From the NCBI GenBank assembly GCA_021794255.1, contig JAJYRF010000057.1, forward strand, positions 1-33,660: a stretch of DNA of 33,660 nt, in the 5' to 3' direction. Under the pieces are notes generated by a model, which was not told the origin of the DNA, searched no databases, and was given only the letters and a program-made list of their open reading frames with translations. Below, piece by piece: positions 8,254 to 16,434 of this stretch; within the stretch, counting starts at the first letter, position 1, and every line of letters begins with the position of its first letter. This stretch comes from a bacterium. GTDB lineage: Bacteria; SZUA-79; Acidulodesulfobacterales; Acidulodesulfobacteraceae. The translations under genes were made by a program, and so were the position numbers.

Positions 8254-8913
8254 TTATGACTTTATAAAACATAAATTCTCATTTGCTTTATCTAAAAGGC
8301 TAATCACTTCTTCATCTGATGTTTGGCTAAAATCATCATAAAATGCTCCAACTGCATAAAAATTATCAGGAGCAGATAAGACAACGATTTCATCAACTTC
8401 TCTTTTTAGTTCCGCTATTGTTTCAATAGGAGCAACCGGAACGGCAACAATAATTTTCTTTGGATTTTCTGATTTTAAAGATTTTATTACTACTTTAATA
8501 GAAGCGCCTGTTGCAATACCGTCATCAACAACAATTGCAATTTTACCGGTAATATCTATTCTATCTTTACCGCTTCTATAAATATTTTCACGTTTTCTAA
8601 TTTCTGAAAGCTTAATTTTAATAATTTCATTAATATAATCTTTTGTAATATTAAGATGTCCGATAATTTCATTATTAAGAAATATTTGAGGATTTTTTCC
8701 GTCAACTATCGCGCCTATTGCAAGTTCTTCTTGCGCCGGAGCTCCTAATTTTTTAACTAAAGCAACGTCTAAATAAGCGCACAGCGCATATGCAATTTCA
8801 AAAGCGACGGGAATACCTCCTCTGGCAAGTCCAATAACAACAGCTTTATCATTTTTATATTGCAATAATTGCTTTGCCAGCAATTTTCCTGCTTCCGCTC
8901 TATTTTTAAACAT
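8254..8913 (-). CDS. Phosphoribosyltransferase-family protein (copy 2)
   Basis: PRTase-fold protein of 219 residues with PRPP loop IAIVVDDGIATGAS at residues 125-138 and an N-terminal MFKNRAEAGKLLAKQL start as in copy 1. The ARGGIPVA loop and LGAPAQEELAIGAI segment are the commonest form of this family, so this copy looks like the canonical member. Copy 1 has the variant LPFPDEPEGGFGAI. Convergent with copy 1. Function in the cell is unassigned. Confidence 0.87.
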   Translation of the reverse strand: MFKNRAEAGKLLAKQLLQYKNDKAVVIGLARGGIPVAFEIAYALCAYLDVALVKKLGAPAQEELAIGAIVDGKNPQIFLNNEIIGHLNITKDYINEIIKIKLSEIRKRENIYRSGKDRIDITGKIAIVVDDGIATGASIKVVIKSLKSENPKKIIVAVPVAPIETIAELKREVDEIVVLSAPDNFYAVGAFYDDFSQTSDEEVISLLDKANENLCFIKS

Positions 8914-8965
8914 AATTGAATACCGATTGTTATAAAAATTTAATTTAAATTTAATTATTAATTAC

Positions 8966-9100
8966 AATTATATAATAATAAAATAAGATGACAATAAAAT
9001 AAGAATATTAAATATCTAAATATTATTTATAATATATCATATTAATTATATCAATTATATAATAATAAAATAAGATGACAATAAAATAAGAATATTAAAA
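8966..9100. repeat. Direct repeat, ~47 bp, two copies
   Basis: The same ~47-bp AT-rich segment (containing AATAAGATGACAATAAAATA) occurs at 8966-9012 and again at 9054-9100, 88 bp apart. The second copy forms the present 3' end of the broken YjbQ-type gene. The duplication or a recombination between copies may therefore have removed the gene's original C-terminus. Confidence 0.8.
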
Positions 9101-9501
9101 TAGGAACAATTCTATAATTGCCGATTATTGAAGATTTTATATGAGCGTCTGAATTCCCTTCAGAGCGATCAAATTTAGTACCTATGGATATAATACTTTT
9201 TAAAAAGTTTTGCATATCTAAAACAACGTCGGGATCGGCGTTTTCGTTTATTATTATTCCAGCCGTAGTATGCGGGTATAAATCAGACACAGTCCGCTTG
9301 TTGAAAAAGATTCTTTATTGTCGGAGTCCTGTTTGTTAAAGCCGAAATTTATTGAATTTCTGACTTCATCCGTAATATATAATCTAGCGCTAAATGCAAG
9401 GGTCCCGATAATATGCCGAAATTTATTGAATTTCTGACTTCATCAGTAATGTCTATAAAATTAGTCTTTTTTAACGTGTTAATTTCAAAATCTGATATCA
9501 T
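9051..9501 (-). pseudogene. Broken YjbQ/UPF0047-type gene
   Basis: Fragments of a secondary thiamine-phosphate-synthase (YjbQ, UPF0047) protein lie in order but in different frames. The N-terminal part starts at the ATG of 9501 (MISDFEINTLKK ... IDITDEVRNSINFG). The core, PHTTAGIIINENADPD ... EGNSDAHIKSS, carries the family's PHTTA, NENADPDV and EGNSDAHIK signatures. Three lesions are visible: a 30-bp direct repeat (9341-9370 and 9415-9444) bracketing a ~74-bp insertion, a 1-nt shift just before PHTTA, and loss of everything after the IVPI segment where the GTWQ and DGPR motifs should be. Clearly non-functional. Confidence 0.85.
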
Positions 9502-9549
9502 TTTTTTAATAATTTTTAGTAAGTTTATAATAAATCAATGGGTTAATAA

Positions 9550-9864
9550 CTATTTTAAAAAATACAGTATAGGAAATTTATTTCCGTAAAAAACTAAAAC
9601 CCTTTTATTTATATCCATTTTATATATAATAAAAATACATTTATTTTTATTGCTGATATTTTGAAAATATTTATTGTTTTTATTTTTATCTATAGCTTTA
9701 AGCGTTAAAACGATTTGATTGTCTTTTGATACAAATTTCAACACCTCATTTTCACAATCAACCGAATTTACCTCAAGTTTCCTAAATAAGAAAAAATACT
9801 CTGCAATATTAATTGCAATCAATAGACTGAGAAAAAGTAAGGATATATATAAATAGATAAACAT
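9550..9864 (-). CDS. Hypothetical membrane-anchored small protein
   Basis: A 104-residue frame with one N-terminal hydrophobic segment (about residues 3-28, IYLYISLLFLSLLIAINIAE) followed by a Lys/Asn-rich soluble part. This would give a protein anchored in the inner membrane, or an exported one without a clear cleavage site. I recognise no family. No convincing ribosome binding site is visible. Given the decayed gene next door it may also be a remnant. Confidence 0.4.
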   Translation of the reverse strand: MFIYLYISLLFLSLLIAINIAEYFFLFRKLEVNSVDCENEVLKFVSKDNQIVLTLKAIDKNKNNKYFQNISNKNKCIFIIYKMDINKRVLVFYGNKFPILYFLK

Positions 9865-9885
9865 AAAATTATTGTAATTATTTTA

Positions 9886-10035
9886 TTATTTTTTAATTAT
9901 TTTAACAGATTTATTTAATTTTTTCTTTGAAATATCAAAATGCGGGATAAGCATTAAATCTTTTTTAAAAGATTTAGCTTTGTTCCGTCTTAAATCCTTT
10001 TTAACATATTTTTCTATTGCTTTTTGGATGTCCAT
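9886..10035 (-). CDS. Possible small basic protein (49 aa)
   Basis: A short frame from the ATG at 10035 to TAA at 9886-9888, starting MDIQKAIEKYVKKDL and rich in Lys, with a PHFDIS segment near the middle. It has balanced, protein-like composition rather than the homopolymeric look of surrounding frames and lies 21 bp upstream of the previous ORF on the same strand. No family recognised and no strong ribosome binding site. The stretch from 10036 to 10288 holds another open but start-less frame (about 10115-10230) and nothing else. Confidence 0.3.
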   Translation of the reverse strand: MDIQKAIEKYVKKDLRRNKAKSFKKDLMLIPHFDISKKKLNKSVKIIKK

Positions 10036-10288
10036 AATATTTTTGACACAATATCTTTTAATTTTTTAATATCTTTTTTTATAATATCTTTTTATTTAAA
10101 ATTTTATTTAAAATTTATTTAAAATATAACGTGCAAAGATTTTATCGTCTGATATATTAAATGAAATCTGATTAAATTCATCAATTTTAACAATTTCAAA
10201 ATGAGTATTTTTGTTTTTTTTAAAGAAAAATAGTTTTTTCTAAGAAGTTCTATGTGCCTTAAAATCTACCGCAATTCCTTATATTTAC

Positions 10289-10365
10289 TGGTCGGGACGG
10301 CGGGATTTGAACCCACGACCCCCTGCTCCCGAAGCAGGTACGCTACCGGACTGCGCCACGTCCCG
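10289..10365 (-). tRNA. tRNA-Pro (anticodon CGG)
   Basis: A complete 77-nt cloverleaf on the minus strand with encoded CCA. The acceptor stem is CGGGACG/CGTCCCG with discriminator A. The anticodon arm is CCTGC-TTCGGGA-GCAGG, giving anticodon CGG. The T arm GTGGG-TTCAAAT-CCCGC is intact. It stands alone, immediately downstream of rpe on the same strand with about 150 bp of AT-rich spacer. Confidence 0.97.
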
Positions 10366-10515
10366 AAAATAAATTAAATAAATTAATTGATTTTAATATT
10401 TTTTACGTTCTTTTTTCTCTTATTTTTTTATATTTTTATATCTTTAATCTGAAAATTACTTATCTTGAATTTAATTTTAATTAAAATTTTTTCTTTTATT
10501 TTCTATTTTTATATC

Positions 10516-11166
10516 TTATATTCTTTTTCTCATTTCTTTTATCGTTTCACGATAATTTTCTGTACCGAATATTCCCGACCCGCTGACAAATATATTACAT
10601 CCTGAATTAGAAGTCTCTGCAATGTTTGAAATTTTAATACCGCCATCCATTTCAATAATGGTTTCAAGTGCAATTTCATTAATTATTCTAAATAATTTTT
10701 CAGCCTTAAACAAAGATGAATAAATAAATTCTTGTCCGCTAAAACCTGGATTAACCGACATTATTAAAACCATATCTACATAATCAAGAATATTTTCCAA
10801 TACTGCGACAGGCGTAGACGGATTAATTGCCACACAGGGACTTGCTTCTAATTCTCTTATTCGTTCAACTGTTCTGTTTAAATGTATACAGGCTTCTTGA
10901 TGAACTGTAAGTATATCCGCCCCTGCTTTAATAAAATCTTCAATATATCTTTCAGGTCTATCAATCATTAAATGAACATCTAAAGGCAAAGAGGTTTTTT
11001 CATTTATAGCTTCAACAAAATTCCATCCTGCAGTTATGTTAGGCACAAAAATACCATCCATTATATCTATATGAATTAAATCTGCCCCTGCTTCTTCTAT
11101 TAATTCTATTTCCTGCGATAAATTCAGTAAATCGCCGGAAAGAATTGACGGTGCAATCTGTTTCAA
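10516..11166 (-). CDS. rpe: Ribulose-phosphate 3-epimerase
   Basis: Interconverts ribulose 5-phosphate and xylulose 5-phosphate in the pentose phosphate pathway. TIM-barrel metalloenzyme of normal length (216 residues). Family motifs: IAPSILSGD at the start, metal ligand His32 and catalytic Asp34 in HIDIMDG with FVPN, DVHLM with His65, VNPGFSGQ at 138-145, and the second catalytic Asp174 in EMDGGI. The VSGSGIFG phosphate-binding loop is near the end. Upstream is a 69-bp tandem duplication rather than an operon partner. Confidence 0.95.
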   Translation of the reverse strand: MKQIAPSILSGDLLNLSQEIELIEEAGADLIHIDIMDGIFVPNITAGWNFVEAINEKTSLPLDVHLMIDRPERYIEDFIKAGADILTVHQEACIHLNRTVERIRELEASPCVAINPSTPVAVLENILDYVDMVLIMSVNPGFSGQEFIYSSLFKAEKLFRIINEIALETIIEMDGGIKISNIAETSNSGCNIFVSGSGIFGTENYRETIKEMRKRI

Positions 11167-11192
11167 AACAACCTCTTAATATTAATATTAAA

Positions 11193-11330
11193 TTAATTAA
11201 AATATCAATTTATTTAGAATTTTATAAAAATTATTAAGAAAATATTTGAATATTTTACAATTTAATTAAAATATCAATTTATTTAGAATTTTATAAAAAT
11301 TATTAAGAAAATATTTGAATATTTTACAAT
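11193..11330. repeat. Perfect 69-bp tandem duplication
   Basis: The segment 11193-11261 is repeated exactly at 11262-11330. It lies immediately upstream of rpe, so any rpe promoter in it would be doubled. Perfect identity in a non-coding AT-rich tract suggests a recent event. The rest of the gap to htpX (11331-11480) shows nothing else. Confidence 0.92.
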
Positions 11331-11480
11331 AGCACGATAAAGAAAACAAGCAAAAAGCAATAATAAAATTATTTTATTATTAAATTATATAATATATAAT
11401 TTATAACTTTAACTTAATTTAGCTAATAGAACAATTATTTATTTATTTTTTAAATTATTTAATTAAAAATTATTATAAAA

Positions 11481-12341
11481 TTATAAACCTTTTGCAATTT
11501 CTTTAAGTCTTGAAATTCTGTCCTCCGTTGCAGGATGAGTGCTGAACAGTTTTTTAAATCCTTTGCCTCGAAGCGGATTAACAATAAACATATGAGCCGT
11601 AACATTTGCCATTTTACTGTCAGGCATAGGTTCTGATTCATTTCCCGCTTCAAGTTTGTTTAGCGCGCTCGCAAGAGAAAGCGGATTACCACTTAAATTA
11701 GCTCCTCCTTTATCGGCAGCATATTCTCTCTGTCTTGAAATTGCAAGCTGGATTAAACTTGCAACTAAAGGAGCTATTATTGCCATAGCGATTAATGCTA
11801 TAATATTACTGTCTTTATCTTCCCCTCTGCCGCCAAATCCAGTAAACATTGCTCCCCATTCAGCCATCATAGCCAGCATGCTTATCGCTCCTGCAACAGT
11901 TGCGGCTATTGAACCTATTAATATATCCCTGTTTTTCACATGCGTTAATTCATGTCCTAAAACTCCGGATAATTCATCTTTGTTTAAAATTCTCATAATA
12001 CCTGAAGTAACACAGACAGCCGCATGTTTAGGATTCCTTCCTGTTGCAAAAGCATTCGGAGTATCTTCTTCTACGATATACACTTTCGGCATCGGCAAAT
12101 TGCCTTTTTGCGATAAGTTTCTAACAATTGAATATAATTCCGGCTGTTCGCTTTCAGTGACAGGAGTAGCATGATACATAGATAAAACCATTTTATCGCT
12201 GAACCAGTATGTTCCTATATTCATAATTGCCGCAAAAATCAGAGCTATAACCATCCCCTGCTCTCCTCCAAGAAGACCTCCTGCAACAACTAAAAGAACG
12301 GTTAATAATAACATTAATACAAAAGTTTTAAAATAATTCAT
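11481..12341 (-). CDS. htpX: Membrane zinc metalloprotease HtpX
   Basis: M48-family membrane protease that degrades damaged membrane proteins on the cytoplasmic side. Two N-terminal transmembrane segments (about residues 5-24 and 28-48) are followed by the zinc site HELTH (His130, Glu131, His134). Two further hydrophobic segments lie near 141-160 and 180-200, and the third ligand is Glu206 in REYAAD. The conserved EEDTPNAFATGRNP segment is at 91-104, and the 286-residue length fits the family. Stands alone, with a 10-bp minisatellite upstream. Confidence 0.95.
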   Translation of the reverse strand: MNYFKTFVLMLLLTVLLVVAGGLLGGEQGMVIALIFAAIMNIGTYWFSDKMVLSMYHATPVTESEQPELYSIVRNLSQKGNLPMPKVYIVEEDTPNAFATGRNPKHAAVCVTSGIMRILNKDELSGVLGHELTHVKNRDILIGSIAATVAGAISMLAMMAEWGAMFTGFGGRGEDKDSNIIALIAMAIIAPLVASLIQLAISRQREYAADKGGANLSGNPLSLASALNKLEAGNESEPMPDSKMANVTAHMFIVNPLRGKGFKKLFSTHPATEDRISRLKEIAKGL

Positions 12342-12380
12342 TTGTAATCACCGCCTATTAATAAATAATTGTATCTTTAT

Positions 12381-12429
12381 TTTACTTTATTTTACTTTAT
12401 TTTACTTTATTTTACTTTATTTACTTTAT
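12381..12429. repeat. Minisatellite, 10 bp x 5
   Basis: TTTACTTTAT repeated four times exactly (12381-12420) and once more with a base missing, immediately upstream of htpX. The remaining sequence to 12649 is AT-rich with no signal I can name. Confidence 0.85.
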
Positions 12430-12649
12430 TTATTTTATAATTTAATTTGTCTGCAGATATTTTGTCTTTTATTGTATCACATTATAGCACATTATATCAC
12501 AAATTTTTTTAATATGTACTATTTGCGGTATAGTATATATATAATAGATAAAATAAATTTAGATATATTATTCGGTAATATTTTTATTGTTATATATCTG
12601 ACATTATTATAAACATTAATTATAAATATTAATTAAGTTTACAAAATTA

Positions 12650-12822
12650 TTAACCCAACTTTACCATAATTAACGGCAACTTATTGATATTATTATATTT
12701 ATGGGGGCAACACAAATGTCTATGGGGACTACAAAATAAAAAATAAAATATAATAATATCAATAAGATATAATTTATAACAATAAAAGTGACAATAAAAG
12801 AAAAGTAGTGAAGTTGGGTTAA
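12650..12822. mobile_element. MITE-like fold-back element
   Basis: A 173-bp element bounded by perfect 12-bp terminal inverted repeats TTAACCCAACTT (12650-12661) and AAGTTGGGTTAA (12811-12822). Inside lies a second perfect 21-bp inverted pair (12680-12700 and 12746-12766), leaving a 45-nt loop. It holds no reading frame. Both ends carry TTAA or TA, compatible with a TA-type target duplication. It sits between htpX and scpB. The structure is that of a non-autonomous transposon remnant, though a bidirectional terminator cannot be excluded. Confidence 0.6.
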
Positions 12823-12874
12823 GATATTTTATACCGCTTTTATAATGCGTAGTTTTATTATTTATTTTTTATTG

Positions 12875-13528
12875 TTAAAATAAAAAGCCCTGAGTTTCAT
12901 TTAAATCTTTGTTGTTATTATCATTAGCATTTATATTTATTTGATTATTGTGCAATGCAAACAAATCGTTCATATCTTTTTCGGCAGGCAGTTCGTCTAA
13001 ACCTTTAAGATTAAATACTTCTAAAAAAAAATTGGTCGTTTTATATATCAGCGGTTTTCCTATCACATCTTTCTTTCCGGCAATTCTTATTAAATTTTTA
13101 TCTAACAAAAATCTTATGACATTACCTGAATCCACACCCCTAATTTGTTCTATTTCGCTTTTTATCACAGGTTGTTTATATGCGATTACAGCTAAAGTTT
13201 CCAGCTGAACTCTTGTAAATTTTTGCAGCTTTATAGCTAAAAATTCTGAAATAGCCATATAATGTTCGGCTTTAGTCTTAAAACTTAAGTATTCACCATT
13301 TTCAGAAAGATATATTCCGTGATTTTTTTTTTCGTTAAATTCAATTTTGATTAAATTCACTGCCTCTTTAATCTTTTTTTTAATTATTATATAATCCTTT
13401 TGTTCGGCATATTTTTTTGCAATAAAAATCTCAAAAAGTTTAGAATATGAAATAGGTTCCCCCGATGTAAAAATAATTGATTCAATAACTGATTGAAGTT
13501 CATTTATATCAGATAAGTATTCTTCCAT
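12875..13528 (-). CDS. scpB: Segregation and condensation protein B
   Basis: Kleisin-associated subunit of the SMC-ScpAB condensin, needed for chromosome compaction and segregation. The N-terminal winged helix begins LQSVIESIIFTSGEPIS, and the second winged helix carries LETLAVIAYKQPVIKSEIEQIRGVDSG, the family signature, followed by GRPLIYKTT-like GKPLIYKTTNFFLEVFNL. The last ~25 residues are an Asn/Asp-rich tail typical of this genome rather than the family. The usual partner scpA is not adjacent here. Downstream lies the fold-back element. Confidence 0.93.
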   Translation of the reverse strand: MEEYLSDINELQSVIESIIFTSGEPISYSKLFEIFIAKKYAEQKDYIIIKKKIKEAVNLIKIEFNEKKNHGIYLSENGEYLSFKTKAEHYMAISEFLAIKLQKFTRVQLETLAVIAYKQPVIKSEIEQIRGVDSGNVIRFLLDKNLIRIAGKKDVIGKPLIYKTTNFFLEVFNLKGLDELPAEKDMNDLFALHNNQININANDNNNKDLNETQGFLF

Positions 13529-13683
13529 AATTAAAAATTTTTGCTATTTTCACATTGCGATTAGATAAGTATAACCCTCATTTATTTTTTTAAAAACCTG
13601 TAGTATTCCGGCTGGAATTATTTTTATAAAACGCAGTATGTTTTTAAAATTCACATGATTTAATCACATGATTCAACATTAAG

Positions 13684-13763
13684 AAGAAGGCATTTTGCTA
13701 ACCCTGAAAATCACGCCTTCGCTTCTAAGCATATTAATCATATTACAACGCATCTTATGCTTA
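13684..13763. other. Nested imperfect inverted repeats between scpB and the propeller gene
   Basis: GAAGAAGGC near 13684 faces GCCTTCGCTTC near 13716, and TAAGCAT 13726-13732 pairs with ATGCTTA 13757-13763. A direct repeat TCACATGATT lies just before. The stretch is a possible terminator for the upstream minus-strand gene scpB, or a dispersed repeat. No gene is present in 13529-13813. Confidence 0.35.
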
Positions 13764-13813
13764 GGAATTAATAATATAATGTTTTTATATTAAATAAAAA
13801 TAAATATTTATTT

Positions 13814-15379
13814 TTATTTGTACGCTGTTTTTAGATTAAAATTAAAGTTTACGTATTTTACAGGTACCGCGTTTATCCAATCCCACGTATTACCAAGATA
13901 AATAGTGCCTCCTACTATAGTTGGATTAACAATGCCAAAACGACCGCCAACATGATAATAACTTATTTGATGACCATTTTTAGGATTAATCGCATAGATA
14001 TCAGGACCTGTAGAAATATATAAAACACCATTATAATAAGTTGGCGCACCCCGTCCTGCTCCTGCAGGACCTGCATTAGGCACATACCATGTCCATTCAA
14101 CCTGCCCTGTATGCAAATTAATAGCTTCATAATCTGAAGTGACAGGCGAACCTACATATACAATATTATTATGAATCATTGGCACGCCTCCTTTGAAAGC
14201 GGGAATTTTATGTCCTCGTCCCATATTGTCCGTCCATAATACTTTACCTGTCTTAGCTTTAAAAGCACGGACAATAGTCTCTAATGTGTCCTTTCCGTTT
14301 ACTTTTTTTGGATTTGCCACAGCATCCATTACAACAATACCATTAGCAACAGCCGGAGAGACATCACCTATTCCAGTATTGACGGCACCTGTAATGTTTC
14401 CTTTCCAGAGCACTTTGCCATTTGAAACATTAAGCGCATAAATTCCGGGTATTACCGACATTGAAAGATAAACTCTGCGATGCCACACAACCGGGCTTGA
14501 CATATTGGCGATGCCGCCCACATTAGTCTTCCATTCTTCTTTTCCTATATTTGCATTAATAGCATAAATGTTTCCATTTCCAGTGCTGATAAACAACGAA
14601 CCGTATGCATATGCGGGAGTGGGCATAGCTTCCCCTTTTGTTGGAAAATACCATAATAATTTGCCATTTTTTCTATTTAAGCAATATATTCCGTTATAAC
14701 TTATATCTGCGCCGCGAACTGCAGATGCAGGATTTTTAGCATAACGCATAACATTGGCAAAATTAAACGATACACTGCCTGCGGATAAATAAACATGATT
14801 AGCGACAACCAGCGGTTCACCCATTAAATTATTACCTACAGGACTTGTACGCCAAATCAATTTGCCTGTCCGCGCATTTACGGCATAAGCAAACATATCA
14901 TCACTTTCGGCATACACAACTCCTTTCACCATAGATACGCCTTGTGAATTTCCATAAAACTGAGTCTGCACTGGTAGGGCTTCCTTGATTCCGTCTATAT
15001 TTGCGCCGAAAGGTTTGCTATCATTTAACGGCCATGCACGCGCCTCAGGAAAATTCCATCGTACACCGTTGATTATCCATGATGGGGCAGATAAACTTAT
15101 ATGAAAAGCGGCATTATGATCAGGACTGCCGTAAGCATAGGTCCAAGCAGCAGGTCCAACTATATTTTTGCCTTTTGGAGCATTCTGCGGCATAAAAAAT
15201 GTGGCAAACGGGCTATTTGGATCAAGATTGCTACCTATAGAGAGCATCGGAACTTTATTATGAGCAGCAAAAGCATTTGATGCAGAAAATACTAAAAGTA
15301 TTAAAACAAATAATCCTAAAATTTGTAATAATATAAAACTAATCTTATTTATATTATTTATATTAATTTTTTCAATCAT
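13814..15379 (-). CDS. Exported PQQ-like beta-propeller, probable tetrathionate hydrolase family
   Basis: Exported 521-residue protein. An N-terminal hydrophobic segment (about residues 13-34) ends in SNAFA-AH, a good signal-peptidase site. The rest is a series of PQQ-like propeller blades, recognisable by repeats such as AVNARTGKLIWRT, CLNRKNGKLLWYF, AINANIGKEEWKT, ALNVSNGKVLWKG, AFKAKTGKVLWTD and NLHTGQVEWTW. Length, signal peptide and segments such as SPVGNNLMGEPLVV, GGIANMSSPVV and GDVSPAVANGIVV look to me like the acidophile tetrathionate hydrolases. These hydrolyse tetrathionate to thiosulfate, sulfur and sulfate in the periplasm or at the outer membrane. Asp339 in GDVSPAV is a candidate catalytic acid. 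A general PQQ dehydrogenase or BamB-like role is less likely but not excluded. Confidence 0.7.
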   Translation of the reverse strand: MIEKININNINKISFILLQILGLFVLILLVFSASNAFAAHNKVPMLSIGSNLDPNSPFATFFMPQNAPKGKNIVGPAAWTYAYGSPDHNAAFHISLSAPSWIINGVRWNFPEARAWPLNDSKPFGANIDGIKEALPVQTQFYGNSQGVSMVKGVVYAESDDMFAYAVNARTGKLIWRTSPVGNNLMGEPLVVANHVYLSAGSVSFNFANVMRYAKNPASAVRGADISYNGIYCLNRKNGKLLWYFPTKGEAMPTPAYAYGSLFISTGNGNIYAINANIGKEEWKTNVGGIANMSSPVVWHRRVYLSMSVIPGIYALNVSNGKVLWKGNITGAVNTGIGDVSPAVANGIVVMDAVANPKKVNGKDTLETIVRAFKAKTGKVLWTDNMGRGHKIPAFKGGVPMIHNNIVYVGSPVTSDYEAINLHTGQVEWTWYVPNAGPAGAGRGAPTYYNGVLYISTGPDIYAINPKNGHQISYYHVGGRFGIVNPTIVGGTIYLGNTWDWINAVPVKYVNFNFNLKTAYK

Positions 15380-15617
15380 ATAACTAAACCTCCATATTTA
15401 ACTAAATTTTTAACTAAATTTAACTAAAATTAACTAAAATTTAACTAAATAGTTATTGTTAATTTTATTTAATACCTATAAACTGTAGTTTGTTAAAAAT
15501 ATTTATATAATTTAATTAGTTTCACTGAATAATTTTTTTTGAGCGACTTATAAAAAGAACGGTTAAATATTATATAATTCACTATCATTGCTATCATAAA
15601 AATTAAGATTTGCAAGA
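15380..15617. other. AT-rich leader region with AACTAAA repeats
   Basis: Directly upstream of the propeller gene (15393-15450) the phrase TTAACTAAA is repeated about six times with variable spacing. No ribosome binding site stronger than GGAGG at 15391-15387 (minus strand) and no gene were found in the rest. Confidence 0.4.
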
Positions 15618-15691
15618 TTAAAAATCTTTCCGAGTTATATCTATCTTATACCATATAAATGTAAATGTAAATGCTTCTCTATTTTTTATTT

Positions 15692-16146
15692 TTATGTGTT
15701 GTAGTTTAAATTTTCGGCCATTTTGATGAAATCCCCAAAATATTGCCTGCAGCCTGATTCGCTGACCTCGGGCTTGGATAAAAGTTCTATTTTTTTTCAT
15801 AGTATCTTATTGTTTCGCTTTTAATGCCTGTTAGTTTTACTAGTTCGCCGATTTTAGATGCACTTTTTTGTAAAAATATTTTCGGCATTATTATTTTTGG
15901 CATTATATAGATAAAGAAAAAAGATAAAAGCACGCCGATAATATTTAATATCAAAAAATAATTTCTGTAAGGCGCAATAACTCCCAGAAAAGAGGCTGCA
16001 GAGCCAAGAACTCCTCCCGTGCTTGCGCCGACTCCCAATATACTAAAAACTAAAGGTCCCTAGCAGCAAGCCCCGCCCAAAATTGCGAACAGGGCAGCGG
16101 AACCGGAAGTTGCATTAGAGGCTGCGCTTTTGTCTCCTGCTTTCAT
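15692..16146 (-). pseudogene. MerT-like gene with amber codon, fused to a frameshifted MerR fragment
   Basis: Starts at the ATG of 16146 behind a strong AGGAGG (16155-16160). The first 28 codons end in AILGGACC, the vicinal Cys pair of mercuric-transport MerT proteins. The next codon is TAG (16060-16062), and the frame then continues without a break as GPLVFSILGVGAST ... APYRNYF and a transmembrane stretch, as expected of MerT. It runs into a MerR-type helix-turn-helix start (SKIGELVKLTGIKSETIRYYEK) and hits TAG at a run of eight A (15790-15797). Shifting frame there restores IELLSKPEVSESGCRQY, the continuation of MerR, which then stops at 15692. I infer a deletion-fused, inactivated merT/merR remnant. 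Readthrough of the amber codon cannot be excluded. Confidence 0.75.
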
Positions 16147-16308
16147 AATATGTACCTCCTTGTTTATTTACTAATTAATATATTATGCTGTGCGTTTATT
16201 TTATATAATGAGCAGTATAATGAAACATGGCATTGGATGCCCCGTCTATAGGCGTAAACGCTTTTTTAACGGCATTTTTTTTATAGACGAAACCGATGTC
16301 ACTAATAT

Positions 16309-16392
16309 CTACGAAGCTAAAATCAAAACAACAAAAAAACCTGTAAGAATGTTTTTTCGACTTATGTAATTTTTTACACTCTTTACACTCAT
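16309..16392 (-). CDS. Possible leader or remnant peptide (27 aa)
   Basis: A short frame MSVKSVKNYISRKN then a hydrophobic run, preceded by GGAGG at a good distance, between the 82-residue gene and the MerT-like pseudogene. In another frame the same DNA stays open for over 60 codons (ECKECKKLHKS onwards) but lacks a start, so this 16150-16400 stretch may be a frameshifted gene of the same operon. I do not recognise either translation. Confidence 0.3.
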   Translation of the reverse strand: MSVKSVKNYISRKNILTGFFVVLILAS

Positions 16393-16434
16393 AAAAACCT
16401 CCAAATTGTTTATTTTTTATAATTTTTATTTTAA

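Noticed and set aside
10115..10240. Minus-strand frame before tRNA-Pro
   Set aside because: Open but without start codon and preceded by a stop; no recognisable family.
11656..12174. 172-residue plus-strand ORF over htpX
   Set aside because: Antisense shadow of the clearly recognisable HtpX.
15618..15800. 60-residue minus-strand ORF (MKKNRTFIQ...)
   Set aside because: It overlaps the frame that restores MerR similarity (IELLSKPEVSESG), so it is a shadow of the pseudogene.
16060..16062. MerT-like stop as selenocysteine
   Set aside because: The codon is TAG, not TGA.
16208..16368. 53-codon plus-strand ORF MSSIMKHGIGCPVY...
   Set aside because: No ribosome binding site, opposite to the operon direction, and no family match; antisense to a possible broken gene.
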